Source of the DNA: Catenulispora yoronensis
GTDB lineage: Bacteria > Actinomycetota > Actinomycetes > Streptomycetales > Catenulisporaceae
Assembly: GCF_039531695.1 (NCBI RefSeq)
Contig: NZ_BAAAQN010000018.1
Span: 1-64,000 of the forward strand
DNA length: 64,000 nucleotides
Direction: 5' to 3'
The notes under the pieces were generated by a model. That model was not told the origin of the DNA, did no database searches, and saw only the letters and a list, made by a program, of their open reading frames with translations. This document shows, one piece after another, positions 38,641 to 47,285 of this stretch (within the stretch, counting starts at the first letter, position 1; each line of letters begins with the position of its first letter). The position numbers were made by a program, and so were the translations under genes.

Positions 38641-39240
38641 ATGGCGATCGTCTCGCGCGGCTTCCACGGCCGCCGGCAGCCCTCGGACCACCGGCTGCCG
38701 CCGGGCCAGTACGAGACCCGGGACTTCCCGGTGCTCTCGGCCGGGCCCACGCCGCGGATCGCCCGCGACCTGTGGGAGTTCACCGTCGTCACCGAGACCG
38801 GGACCCGGCACAGCTGGACCTGGGCCCAGCTGATGGCGCTGCCCGCCGAGCGCCCGGTGGTGGACCTGCACTGCGTGACCAAGTGGTCGAAGTTCGCCAC
38901 CACCTGGCAGGGCGTCTCGCTGGACACGCTGCTGGGCGGCGTCGAGACCGAGGCCGAGTACGCGCTCGTGCACTCCTACGGCGGCTACACCACCAACCTG
39001 CCGCTCAAGGACCTGCTCGACGGGCAGGCCTGGATCGCCTACGGCTACGACGGCGCCGACCTGGCCCCCGAGCACGGCGGCCCGGCCCGGCTGCTGGTGC
39101 CGCACCTGTACCTGTGGAAGTCCGCCAAATGGGTGCGCGGCCTCCAGCTGCTGGTACGGGACGAGCCCGGCTTCTGGGAGAGCGCCGGCTACCACGACTA
39201 CGGAGACCCATGGCGCGAGCAGCGATACCAGGGCGACTAG
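38641..39240 (+). CDS. Molybdopterin-dependent oxidoreductase (sulfite oxidase/YedY-like domain)
   Basis: A 199-residue single-domain protein of the sulfite-oxidase fold. The molybdenum-ligating Cys is in VDLHCVTKWSKF; LLVPHLYLWKSAKWVRGLQLL is the usual cofactor-binding helix-strand region (shown in part). It has no Tat signal, so unlike MsrP/YedY it should act in the cytoplasm. It is followed by an overlapping ferredoxin-reductase-type gene, its likely electron donor. Confidence 0.9.
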   Translation: MAIVSRGFHGRRQPSDHRLPPGQYETRDFPVLSAGPTPRIARDLWEFTVVTETGTRHSWTWAQLMALPAERPVVDLHCVTKWSKFATTWQGVSLDTLLGGVETEAEYALVHSYGGYTTNLPLKDLLDGQAWIAYGYDGADLAPEHGGPARLLVPHLYLWKSAKWVRGLQLLVRDEPGFWESAGYHDYGDPWREQRYQGD

Positions 39241-39965
39241 CCGAGCGGCTGCGGTGGCGGGTCGCCACCCTGGTCGGCGAGCGTGCGGAGACCGAGGCGG
39301 CGCGCACGCTGGTGTTCGACGTGCCCGGCTGGCCCGGCCACCTGGCCGGGCAGCACGTCGACGTGCGCCTGACGGCCGAGGACGGCTACAGCACGCAGCG
39401 CAGCTACTCCATTGCCTCGGCGCCCGACGGCGACGTCGTCGAGCTCACGGTCCAGCACGTCCGCGACGGCGAGGTCTCCTCCTACCTCACCGACGGGGTG
39501 CTCGCCGGCGACCAGCTCGAACTGCGCGGCCCGGTCGGGGGCTGGTTCGTGTGGCGGCCCGAGCAGACCGAGCCGGTGCTGCTGGTCGCCGGCGGCTCCG
39601 GCGTCGTGCCGCTGATGGCCATGGTCCGCAGCCGCCGCCGGACCGGGAGCCGGGCGCCGTTCCGGCTGCTGTACTCGGTGCGCACTCCGGCCGACCGGAT
39701 GTACCTCGACGAGCTGCGGACCCCCGATCCGGGTCTGGACGTCCGCTTCCTCTACACCCGGCAGGCCCCGGACGGCTGGTCCCGCCGCCCGGGCCGGCTG
39801 GCCGCCCCGGACCTGGCCGCGCTCGCGTGGCCGGCGGACGCCGGGGCCACCGTCTACGTCTGCGGGCCCACCGGCTTCGTCGAGCACGCCGCCGACCTGC
39901 TGGTCGCCCTCGGGCAGGACCCGGACCGGATCCGCACCGAACGCTTCGGCCCGACGGGAGGCTGA
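39210..39965 (+). CDS. Ferredoxin-NADP reductase-type flavoprotein
   Basis: A 251-residue FAD/NAD(P) oxidoreductase without a fused ferredoxin domain. FAD motif RSYSIASAP, GPVGGWFVW, nucleotide region LLVAGGSGVVPLMAMVR and YVCGPTGFVEHAA are all canonical. ATG 39210 lies 31 bp inside the preceding gene, preceded by GGAGAC, so the two proteins are translationally coupled and probably partner. It would pass electrons between NAD(P)H and the molybdenum protein. Confidence 0.9.
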   Translation: MARAAIPGRLAERLRWRVATLVGERAETEAARTLVFDVPGWPGHLAGQHVDVRLTAEDGYSTQRSYSIASAPDGDVVELTVQHVRDGEVSSYLTDGVLAGDQLELRGPVGGWFVWRPEQTEPVLLVAGGSGVVPLMAMVRSRRRTGSRAPFRLLYSVRTPADRMYLDELRTPDPGLDVRFLYTRQAPDGWSRRPGRLAAPDLAALAWPADAGATVYVCGPTGFVEHAADLLVALGQDPDRIRTERFGPTGG

Positions 39966-39968
39966 CCG

Positions 39969-40298
39969 ATGATGCCCGACGAGCGACCGCCGGAACCGGA
40001 GCCCTTCGCCGACGACCTCGTCGTCGCCTTCACCGAGGGCGACCACGAGGACGGCAACGCCCTGGCCGGGCCGCTGTCCGAGATCTTCGCCGTCGACGTC
40101 ACCACCGCCGTGGGCCGCTGCGCCGGCTGCGGCACCGACGGCCCGATCGCGCAGCTGCACGTCTACGGACCGGGGCCGGGACTGGTCGCCCGCTGCCCGC
40201 ACTGCCGCCAGGTCGTGCTGCGGCTGGTGCGCGGAGCCGATGCGGCCTGGCTGGACCTGCGCGGCGCGGTCAGCCTGCGGATCAGCGTCGGCGAATAA
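39969..40298 (+). CDS. DUF6510 zinc-ribbon protein
   Basis: A 109-residue protein with two CxxC pairs (CAGCGTDGP and CPHC) spaced as a zinc ribbon. It also has the conserved DGNALAGPLSEIFAVDVT and WLDLRGAVSLRI segments of this actinobacterial family. It starts three bases after the flavoprotein stop with GGGAGG upstream. The family is found beside molybdopterin/ferredoxin-reductase pairs; its role is unknown. Confidence 0.82.
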   Translation: MMPDERPPEPEPFADDLVVAFTEGDHEDGNALAGPLSEIFAVDVTTAVGRCAGCGTDGPIAQLHVYGPGPGLVARCPHCRQVVLRLVRGADAAWLDLRGAVSLRISVGE

Positions 40299-40336
40299 CC
40301 GCAACTAAAGCGCTTCTAGTTAACTCCCTCCACTCC

Positions 40337-40350
40337 AGTCACGCGTGACT
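40337..40350. promoter_or_regulatory. 14-bp perfect palindrome downstream of the redox operon
   Basis: AGTCACGCGTGACT is fully self-complementary and lies 30 bp upstream of the promoter at 40380. It may be an operator for the downstream glycosidase gene. No regulator is assigned. Confidence 0.4.
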
Positions 40351-40379
40351 CCTGGCTTTGAGCCTCAACCAGCCATCCC

Positions 40380-40408
40380 TTGACACTCCTTCACCGCAGG
40401 TGCATATT
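40380..40408 (+). promoter_or_regulatory. Vegetative-type promoter of the endo-H-like gene
   Basis: TTGACA (40380-40385) and CATATT (40403-40408), 17 bp apart, match sigma-70-type -35 and -10 boxes well. They lie about 70 bp before the start codon at 40479. Confidence 0.6.
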
Positions 40409-40478
40409 CACGGCGCTGAATCGTTTTATCTCAGAGCGCTCCCATGTCACCGGCACCCAGTAAGGAGCCTGATCGACG

Positions 40479-41408
40479 ATGACCGGATCCAGATCGAAGT
40501 GGACCGTGGCCCTCGCCGCCCTGCTGACGCTCGCGTTCTCCGCCGGCACCGCCACCGGCGCCACGCACCCCGCGTCGAAGAACCCTGTCGCGGCGAACAG
40601 CCCCGCCGTGGCAAAGAACGGCCCGCTGTCGGTCGCCTACATCGAGGTCAACAGCAACAGCATGGTGAACGTCGGCAAGTACACCCTCGCCGGCAGCGGT
40701 GCCAACGTCTTCGACATCGGCGTTATATTCGCCGCCAACATCAACTACAACGGCAGCCAGGCGTATCTCTCCTTCAACCCGCAGGTGCAGAGCGTGCTGG
40801 ACAACGCCGCGACGCAGATCCGGCCGTTGCAGGCGAAGGGCATCAAGGTCGAGCTGTCGATCCTGGGCAACCACCAGGGCGCCGGATTCGCCAACTTCAC
40901 GTCGAAAGCGGCAGCCACGGCTTTCGCCAAGCAGCTGTCGGACGCCGTCACCAAGTACGGCCTGGACGGCATCGACTTCGACGACGAATACGCCGACTAC
41001 GGCGTGAACGGCACGCCGCAGCCCAACGCCAGTTCCTTCGTCTATTTGATCCAGGCACTGCGCGGCTACATGCCGAACAAGCTGATCACGCTGTACGACA
41101 TCGGCCCTTCGGCGTCGCGGCTGTCGTACCGGGGCGTCAACGTCACCTCGATGTTCAACTACGCGTGGAACCCCTGGTACGGGTCCTTCGACGTCCCGAG
41201 CATCAACCTCCCGGCCGGCCATCTCGGCCCGGCGGCGATCGACTTCGGGTCGACGAGCGCGGCGGACGCGGCCGGCATGGCGCAGCAGACGATCAGTGGC
41301 GGGTACGGGGTGTATCTCACGTACAACCTGACGAGCACTGACATCCACAGCTACATCTCCAGCTTCACGAACGTGCTCTACGGCGCGAACGCGGTTTACA
41401 CCAACTAG
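40479..41408 (+). CDS. Secreted GH18 endo-beta-N-acetylglucosaminidase (Endo H-like)
   Basis: A 309-residue secreted enzyme. Signal peptide ~1-28 (cut near GTATG-ATHPA). The GH18 active-site motif DGIDFDDEYADYG carries the DxxDxDxE residues. SVAYIEVNSNSMVNVGKY, NVFDIGVIFAANINY and the late YGVYLTYNL segments follow Streptomyces Endo H closely. Such enzymes cut between the two core GlcNAc residues of N-linked glycans. ATG 40479 follows AAGGAG. The size is right for a single catalytic domain without binding modules. Confidence 0.9.
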   Translation: MTGSRSKWTVALAALLTLAFSAGTATGATHPASKNPVAANSPAVAKNGPLSVAYIEVNSNSMVNVGKYTLAGSGANVFDIGVIFAANINYNGSQAYLSFNPQVQSVLDNAATQIRPLQAKGIKVELSILGNHQGAGFANFTSKAAATAFAKQLSDAVTKYGLDGIDFDDEYADYGVNGTPQPNASSFVYLIQALRGYMPNKLITLYDIGPSASRLSYRGVNVTSMFNYAWNPWYGSFDVPSINLPAGHLGPAAIDFGSTSAADAAGMAQQTISGGYGVYLTYNLTSTDIHSYISSFTNVLYGANAVYTN

Positions 41409-41426
41409 GAACGCTGGCCGAGAAGA

Positions 41427-41452
41427 CCGTGGGGCAGATATCTGCCCCACGG
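41427..41452. terminator. Perfect 26-bp palindrome after the endo-H-like gene
   Basis: CCGTGGGGCAGAT and its exact reverse complement abut without a spacer 18 bp after the stop codon. It is most likely a terminator. There is no T-run, so an operator for the following SulP gene is possible. Confidence 0.6.
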
Positions 41453-41537
41453 CATGGCACGACCGCCGCAAGGCGAAGACCCCGCCGCAGTCGGGTGACT
41501 GAAGCGGGACACCGCGCGTCGCCGCGACCTTGGGGGC

Positions 41538-43313
41538 ATGCCGAGCCCATCAGGACTGTCGCGACCAGCCCGGTCTTCCCGTCCAGCGATCCCCGCGCTG
41601 TCGCGAGGCGACGTCCTCGCCGCGTTGACGGCCTGCGCGATCCTCGTCCCCGAAGGCGTCGCGTACGCGGGCATCGCCGGGGTGCCGCCATCGGTCGCCT
41701 TCTACACAGCGCCGATCGTGCTGTTCCTCTATGCACTGCTCGGCACGTCGCAGACCCTCATCGTCGGCGCCACCGCCGCCGCCTCGGTCTTCTCGGCCGC
41801 GACGGTCGGCTCCATGTCCCACGATCCGGTGCGGGTGCTGCAGCTGACCGCTGCCCTAAGCGTGCTGACGGGATTGGTGCTGCTGGCGACCGGCCTCGCG
41901 CGCTGCGGCTTCATCGCCGACTTCCTCGAACCCTCAGCGCTGGTCGGCTTCCTGTTCGGCATGGCGCTGGCGATCGACGCGCGCCAGGCGCCCAAACTGG
42001 TCGGCATCGAGGGCCACGACGGCGACTTCTTCGACCGGTTCTGGGAGCTGTTCCGCCGGATCGGCGACTGGAGCATGGTGAGTCTGATGGTCGGCGGGCT
42101 CGCACTGTTCGCGATCGTGGTGCTGGAGCAGCGGTTGCCGCGAATCCCCAGCGCGCTAGTGGTGCTGGCAGCGGGAATCGGCGTATCACCGGGTTTTGAT
42201 CTCTCCGCTCACGGCATCGCAGTGGTCGGACGGATCCCGGCCGCAGTCCCGAGCTGGCGACCGCCGACCGTCGACCGATCCTCTTGGACCCACCTGGCCG
42301 GCGGAGCGCTCGGCCTGGCACTGATCGTGTTCGCGGTGTCGTTCGGCTTGGCGCAGCGTCTGGATCGGGAGTCCGGTGGCGGCGATGGCAACGGCGATCG
42401 CGATGGCGCGGGCGCGGGCGCGGGCAACGTCCCGGCCACAACTTCAAGATCCGCTGGCTCGTGGCTCGCTTTCCGTCCCCTGGACGCGAATCGCGAAATG
42501 ATCGCCCTGGGTGCCGCCAACCTCGGCGCGGGACTGGTCGGCGGGTTCGCGGTGACGGGGAGCGCTTCGGCGAGTCCGGCGGCGGTGAAGGCCGGTGGGC
42601 GGACGCGGGTCGCGTCGCTGGTGGCCGCGATGGTCGCGCTCGGGGTCGGCGCGGTGGCCACGCCGGTAATTCGGCCGTTGCCCGAGCCGGTGTTGGCCGC
42701 CATCGTCGTCGGCGCGGTCCGCGAGTTGGTGAATTTCAAGACCCTGATGCGGTATTGGCGGACGTCGCGTCGAAGCCTGCTGATCTGCCTGACCGCGGTG
42801 TTCGGGGTGCTGCTGTTCCAGCTGCTGGCCGGGTTGCTGATGGCGGTGCTGTTGTCGCTGATCCTGTTCATCGCTGAGGTATCGCGCCTGAAGGTCTCGG
42901 TGATCGGCCTGCTGCCCGGCACCGACGACTACGTCGCCGTCGACCGTTACCCGGAGGCCCGCACGGTCCCCGTTCTGCTGATCCTCCGCCCCGACGGCGG
43001 CGCCTTCTACGGCAACGCGCGCCGGCTGCGCGGGGCGGTGGTGTCCGAAGTGCGAGCTCAGGAGGGCCCGGTATCGACCGTGGTCCTGGACCTGGCGGCC
43101 AGTTTCCATCTCGACGCCCCGACGCTCGACATGCTCTCCGAACTGCGCGCCGACCTCGACCGCCTCGGCATCAGCCTTGCGTTCGCGCACCTGTATCGGG
43201 GCAGCGCGACCGCCGTCGCCGCCGGGAAGCTGGCCGACGTCCGCGTGTATCTGGGGCTCGACGAAGCCATGGCCGATGTGGCCCCAGAAACAGAGACAGC
43301 CACCACCCCCTGA
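41538..43313 (+). CDS. SulP family anion transporter with STAS domain
   Basis: A 591-residue membrane protein. The transmembrane core (~25-450) begins with the SulP segment ILVPEGVAYAGIAGVPP, and has GLGAGLVGGFAVTGSASASP-like helix-10 residues (here NLGAGLVGGFAVTGSASAS). The C-terminal cytoplasmic STAS domain (~470-575) contains VVLDLAASFHLDAPTLDML. A Gly/Asp-rich loop (~275-305) is inserted between helices. SulP proteins carry sulfate, bicarbonate or other anions. The substrate is not readable here. Confidence 0.88.
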   Translation: MPSPSGLSRPARSSRPAIPALSRGDVLAALTACAILVPEGVAYAGIAGVPPSVAFYTAPIVLFLYALLGTSQTLIVGATAAASVFSAATVGSMSHDPVRVLQLTAALSVLTGLVLLATGLARCGFIADFLEPSALVGFLFGMALAIDARQAPKLVGIEGHDGDFFDRFWELFRRIGDWSMVSLMVGGLALFAIVVLEQRLPRIPSALVVLAAGIGVSPGFDLSAHGIAVVGRIPAAVPSWRPPTVDRSSWTHLAGGALGLALIVFAVSFGLAQRLDRESGGGDGNGDRDGAGAGAGNVPATTSRSAGSWLAFRPLDANREMIALGAANLGAGLVGGFAVTGSASASPAAVKAGGRTRVASLVAAMVALGVGAVATPVIRPLPEPVLAAIVVGAVRELVNFKTLMRYWRTSRRSLLICLTAVFGVLLFQLLAGLLMAVLLSLILFIAEVSRLKVSVIGLLPGTDDYVAVDRYPEARTVPVLLILRPDGGAFYGNARRLRGAVVSEVRAQEGPVSTVVLDLAASFHLDAPTLDMLSELRADLDRLGISLAFAHLYRGSATAVAAGKLADVRVYLGLDEAMADVAPETETATTP

Positions 43314-43410
43314 ATCCGCTGTCGCCTCCGCAGTCAACCGACCCAAGCCCAGGCAGCCTCGCCGTCCATACCGTCAAGACATACACCGAACCCGATCCTC
43401 AGGAGTCCCA

Positions 43411-44208
43411 ATGCCCGCCAAGCCTCCCGTCCTCTTCGTCCACGGCCTGTGGCTCCACCCCGCCTCCTGGCAGCCGTGGATCGACCTGTTCACCGAGCGC
43501 GGCTACGACTGCGCGGCCCCCGGCTGGCCCGGGGTCGCCGACACCGTCGCGGAGTCCCGCGCCGACGCCGACGCGATCGCCGACCACGGCATCGACGACG
43601 TCGACGCGCACTACAGCACCATCATCGAGAAGCTGCCCGCCGCGCCGATCGTGATCGGCCACTCCTTCGGCGGGATGATCGCGCAGAAGCTGCTCGGCGA
43701 GGACAAGGCCGTCGCCGCGATCGGGCTGGACGCCGCGCAGATCAAGGGCGTTCTGCCGCTGCCGCTGTCGTCATTGCGCTCGACGCTGCCGGTGTTCAAG
43801 AACCCGGCGAACAAGCACCGCGCGGTGTCGCTGACCGCCGAGCAGTTCCGCTACAGCTTCGGCAACGCCCTCACCGAGGAGGAGTCCGACGCGCTGTACG
43901 AGAAGTGGGCCATCCCGGCGCCGGGCCGACCGCTGTTCGAGGCGGCCACGGCGAACTTCAGCCCGCATTCGCCGGCGGCGGTGGAGACCGGGAACTCCGG
44001 CCGGGGACCGCTGCTGCTGGTGGCCGGCGGCCGGGACCACACGGTCCCGGAGGCCATCACGAAGGCCACGCTCAAGCAGTACCGGCACTCCGACGCCGTC
44101 ACCGACTACGAGGTCTTCCCCGACCGCGGCCATTCGCTGACGATCGACGGCGGCTGGCGCTCGATCGCGGCGTTCTGCCTCACCTGGCTGGCCGAGCAGG
44201 GCTTGTAA
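43411..44208 (+). CDS. Alpha/beta hydrolase
   Basis: A 265-residue hydrolase starting VLFVHGLWLHPASWQPW. The nucleophile is in IGHSFGGMI, the acid in VAGGRDHTVP and the His in DRGHSLTID, a complete catalytic triad. ATG 43411 follows AGGAG at 6 bp. Related proteins are non-haem peroxidase-like or esterase-like hydrolases; the substrate is unknown. Confidence 0.87.
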   Translation: MPAKPPVLFVHGLWLHPASWQPWIDLFTERGYDCAAPGWPGVADTVAESRADADAIADHGIDDVDAHYSTIIEKLPAAPIVIGHSFGGMIAQKLLGEDKAVAAIGLDAAQIKGVLPLPLSSLRSTLPVFKNPANKHRAVSLTAEQFRYSFGNALTEEESDALYEKWAIPAPGRPLFEAATANFSPHSPAAVETGNSGRGPLLLVAGGRDHTVPEAITKATLKQYRHSDAVTDYEVFPDRGHSLTIDGGWRSIAAFCLTWLAEQGL

Positions 44209-44259
44209 GCACCCTGCCGCCCGACGGCCGCAGGTCCGAGTTCGGGCCCAGCCTCTGGA

Positions 44260-47247
44260 TCAGCTCGCCACCTTGTCCCCGTCGGACCGGCTCAGCGCGT
44301 CCCGCAGCGCCGCCCGGGTCGTGATCCCCAGCTTCGGAAAGATCCGGTACAGGTGCGAGCTGACCGTCCGGGGCGACAGATGCATCCGCTTCCCGATCTC
44401 CTTGTTCGTCAGTCCGCTGGCCGCCAGGTCCGCGATCCGCCGCTCCTGCCAGGTCAGCGACGCCAGGTTCAGGATCGAGGCCCGCGGCGCGGACCCGGTG
44501 GCCCGCAGCTCCAGGTGCGCCCGCTGGGCCCAGGCCGTCGCGCCCAGCCGGTCGAAGGACTCGGCGGCCTGCACCAGCAGCTGGCGCGCCGCGACCCGGC
44601 CCTTGACGTGCCGTACCCGGATCCCGTGCGCGAGCCGGATCCGGGCCAGCTCGAACGGGAACCGCGCGGCGTCCGGGTGGGTCTCGGCCCGCGCGAACAT
44701 CTCGTCGGCCTCCTGCTCGCTGTCGGCGGTCATCGCCAGCGCGCCGTAGGTGAGCAGCGCCAGACGCGGCGAGACGTCCGGCAGCCCGGCGTCCCGGGCG
44801 GCGAGGGCGTGCTGCCGGGCCTGTTCGGAGCGGCCGGTGTGCCGGGCGGCCTCGACCAGGTCCAGCAGCATCCGCGGGGCCTGATACGTGTACGGCTGGA
44901 AGGTCCCGGGGGCGGTGACACCGACTGTGTACAGGTACGCGGTCTCGTAGTCCCCGGTGGTCAGCGCGGCCAGCGCGCCGGCGGCGTCGGCCAGCTGGGT
45001 CAGGAACCCCAGCCCGCGCGGCCGGGCCCAGGCGTCGACCTCGGCCTGGAGGTCGCGGGCCTGGCCCACCTGGCCCCGCAGCGCGGCCAGGTGGGCCAGG
45101 TAGCCGCGGCTCTGCATGGCGAACAGCTCCAGGCCGTGCTCGACCGCGACCTCCAGGGCCCGCCGGCCGCGCTGCTCGGCCTCGTCCCACTCCCCGACCG
45201 CGAGCTGGTCGAGCATGACCAGGTGCAGCATGACGATGCCGCTGGCCACCGCGCCGGTCTCCAGTTCGCGGTCGACGACGCGTTGCAGGTGCGGCCGGTA
45301 CTGGCCGAGCACGTCGAGGTGGTAGGCCGAGACGCCCAGCCGCGTGACCGCCCACGGCTCCAGCTCCGCCAGGTCGGCGGTGGCCCGCTCCACCGGCCCG
45401 GCGCAGGCCGCGCCGTACCGGACGACGTCGCTCCAGGTCCGGCCGAACAGCCGCGACCGCTCGGAGAGCGTCTCCCCCAGCGAGTCCAGCAGCGCCAGGG
45501 TGTGCTCCCAGCCGGCGGCGTCCCCGGCGTACTGGCTCATCGCCAGCAGCAGGTCGGCCAGCCGGCCGAGCACCTCCTCGGACTCCGGCGCGCGGCCGTC
45601 GCGCAGGTGCTCGATCGAGGCGGTGACCTGCCGCCAGGTGGAGCGGACGTCGCCGTTCTGATACAGCGCCTGGTAGGCCGAGGCCAGCACGGCCGCCGGC
45701 GACTCGTGCGGCCCGGCCCAGGGGTCGGCCAGCACCAGCCGGTGCGCCTGGCCGAGCTGGGCCGCGTGCCCGGCGATGAACGCCGCGTCGGCCAGCCGCC
45801 GGGACCGGTCGGCGTGGCTCTCGCTCAGCTCGGCCGCGCGGGTCAGCCAGGACACGGCGGCCAGCGCGCCGCCGCGCCGGGTCACCGACTCGGCCGCGGC
45901 CTCCAGGATGTCGGCGACGTCCTCGTCCGGGTCTACGGTGGCCGCCGCCAGGTGCGTGGCCCGGCGCTCCAAGTGGTCGCGGTGCACCTGGGCCAGCACC
46001 CGGTGCGCGGCACGGCGCTGGTTCGGCGTGGCCATCTGCACCACGGTGGAGCGCACCAGCGGGTGCCGGAACGTGAAGTCGCCGGTGCCCGGCTCGATGT
46101 CGAGCAGGCCGGCGGCGACCGCCTCGTCGGCGTCGCGCATGCGGTAGCGCGCGCCGCGGGCGGCGCTTTCGCCGGTGCGGCCGCCGGCGCCGTCGAGGGC
46201 GCCCATGAGCAGTTCGGCGCGGACGCCGTGGCTCAGGGCCGCGATCCGGGTGCCGTAGAGGTGCTGGAGGCGCCGGGGCACCGGCACGGCGTGGTGGCCG
46301 AACAGGTCCTCGGGCAGGTCGTCGCCGAGGGCGCCGTGGCCGCCATGACCGCTGTGACCGCCGTGACCGCCATGGCCGCCATGGCCGCCTCCAAGCCCGC
46401 CGGGCCCGCCGGCGCCGCCGCCGGTGAAGTGCGCGGGCAGTTCCAGCAGCGCCAGCGGGTTGCCCTGGGCCTGTTCCAGCACCAGGCGGCGGACCTGGGT
46501 GCTCAGGTGCGGATGGGCCCGGTCCAGCAGCGCCGAGGCCTCGTCCTCGGCCAGCGCGGCCACCGCCAGCTCCGGCAGGGCGGCGGCGTCGAAGCGGCAG
46601 TCGACGTCGGCGCGGATCGCGGCCAGCAGCGCGACCGGGCTGCCGGCCAGCCGGCGGCCGACGAAGCCGCACACGTCGGTGCTGGCGTCGTCGAGCCACT
46701 GGCCGTCGTCGAGCACGAGCAGCAGCGGCCGGTCGGCGGCGGCCTGGGACAGCAGCGCGAGGACGGCGATGCCCAGGGCCATCACCGAGGGCGGTTTGCC
46801 GCCCTCGGTGTAGCCGAAGACGGCGTCGAACACCGCGCGGCTGCCGTCGTCGAGGTGGCGGGCGTCGGCCAGCAGCGGGTGCAGGAGCTGGTGCAGCCCG
46901 GCGTAGGGCAGTCCGGCCTCGGCCTCGATGCCGGTGGCGCGGATCACCCTGCGGCCGTCCTGGAGCGCCAGCCCGGCCGCGTGGTCGAGCAGCGCGCTCT
47001 TGCCGACGCCGGTCTCGCCGCGGAGCACCAGCGACCGGCCGAGGCCGGCGGTGACGAACTCGGCGAGCCGTTCCCGTTCGCCGGAGCGGCCGATGATCGT
47101 CGGCGGGGCCGGCGCCTGGGTCGACGGCTGGGCCGGCGCCTGGGCCGGCGTCTGGGCCGGCGTCTGGGCCGACCTCCGAGCCGGCTCCCGGTCCGGCGCC
47201 GCGCTCGGGGCTGACGCCGTGGCCGGCGCCGTGGTCGTGGCTGACAT
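44260..47247 (-). CDS. Large ATP-binding LuxR family regulator (LAL type)
   Basis: A 995-residue regulator. Walker A GETGVGKSALL (residues ~75-85) and Walker B LLLVLDDGQWLDDAS belong to the AAA/NACHT-like module. A long TPR-like helical region follows. The C-terminal LuxR helix-turn-helix is LAASGLTNKEIGKRMHLSPRT, ending SHLYRIFPKLGI. A Gly/His repeat near residues 280-305 (GGHGGHGGHGGH) is unusual. ATG 47247 follows GAGGAGAGG. It lies 38 bp after the secreted GH5 gene on the same strand and may be the last gene of the glycan operon. Related LAL proteins activate polyketide or sugar genes. Confidence 0.9.
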   Translation of the reverse strand: MSATTTAPATASAPSAAPDREPARRSAQTPAQTPAQAPAQPSTQAPAPPTIIGRSGERERLAEFVTAGLGRSLVLRGETGVGKSALLDHAAGLALQDGRRVIRATGIEAEAGLPYAGLHQLLHPLLADARHLDDGSRAVFDAVFGYTEGGKPPSVMALGIAVLALLSQAAADRPLLLVLDDGQWLDDASTDVCGFVGRRLAGSPVALLAAIRADVDCRFDAAALPELAVAALAEDEASALLDRAHPHLSTQVRRLVLEQAQGNPLALLELPAHFTGGGAGGPGGLGGGHGGHGGHGGHSGHGGHGALGDDLPEDLFGHHAVPVPRRLQHLYGTRIAALSHGVRAELLMGALDGAGGRTGESAARGARYRMRDADEAVAAGLLDIEPGTGDFTFRHPLVRSTVVQMATPNQRRAAHRVLAQVHRDHLERRATHLAAATVDPDEDVADILEAAAESVTRRGGALAAVSWLTRAAELSESHADRSRRLADAAFIAGHAAQLGQAHRLVLADPWAGPHESPAAVLASAYQALYQNGDVRSTWRQVTASIEHLRDGRAPESEEVLGRLADLLLAMSQYAGDAAGWEHTLALLDSLGETLSERSRLFGRTWSDVVRYGAACAGPVERATADLAELEPWAVTRLGVSAYHLDVLGQYRPHLQRVVDRELETGAVASGIVMLHLVMLDQLAVGEWDEAEQRGRRALEVAVEHGLELFAMQSRGYLAHLAALRGQVGQARDLQAEVDAWARPRGLGFLTQLADAAGALAALTTGDYETAYLYTVGVTAPGTFQPYTYQAPRMLLDLVEAARHTGRSEQARQHALAARDAGLPDVSPRLALLTYGALAMTADSEQEADEMFARAETHPDAARFPFELARIRLAHGIRVRHVKGRVAARQLLVQAAESFDRLGATAWAQRAHLELRATGSAPRASILNLASLTWQERRIADLAASGLTNKEIGKRMHLSPRTVSSHLYRIFPKLGITTRAALRDALSRSDGDKVAS

Positions 47248-47285
47248 AGTCACCTCTCCTCACTGCTGAAGGCGGGTGGCCGCCG

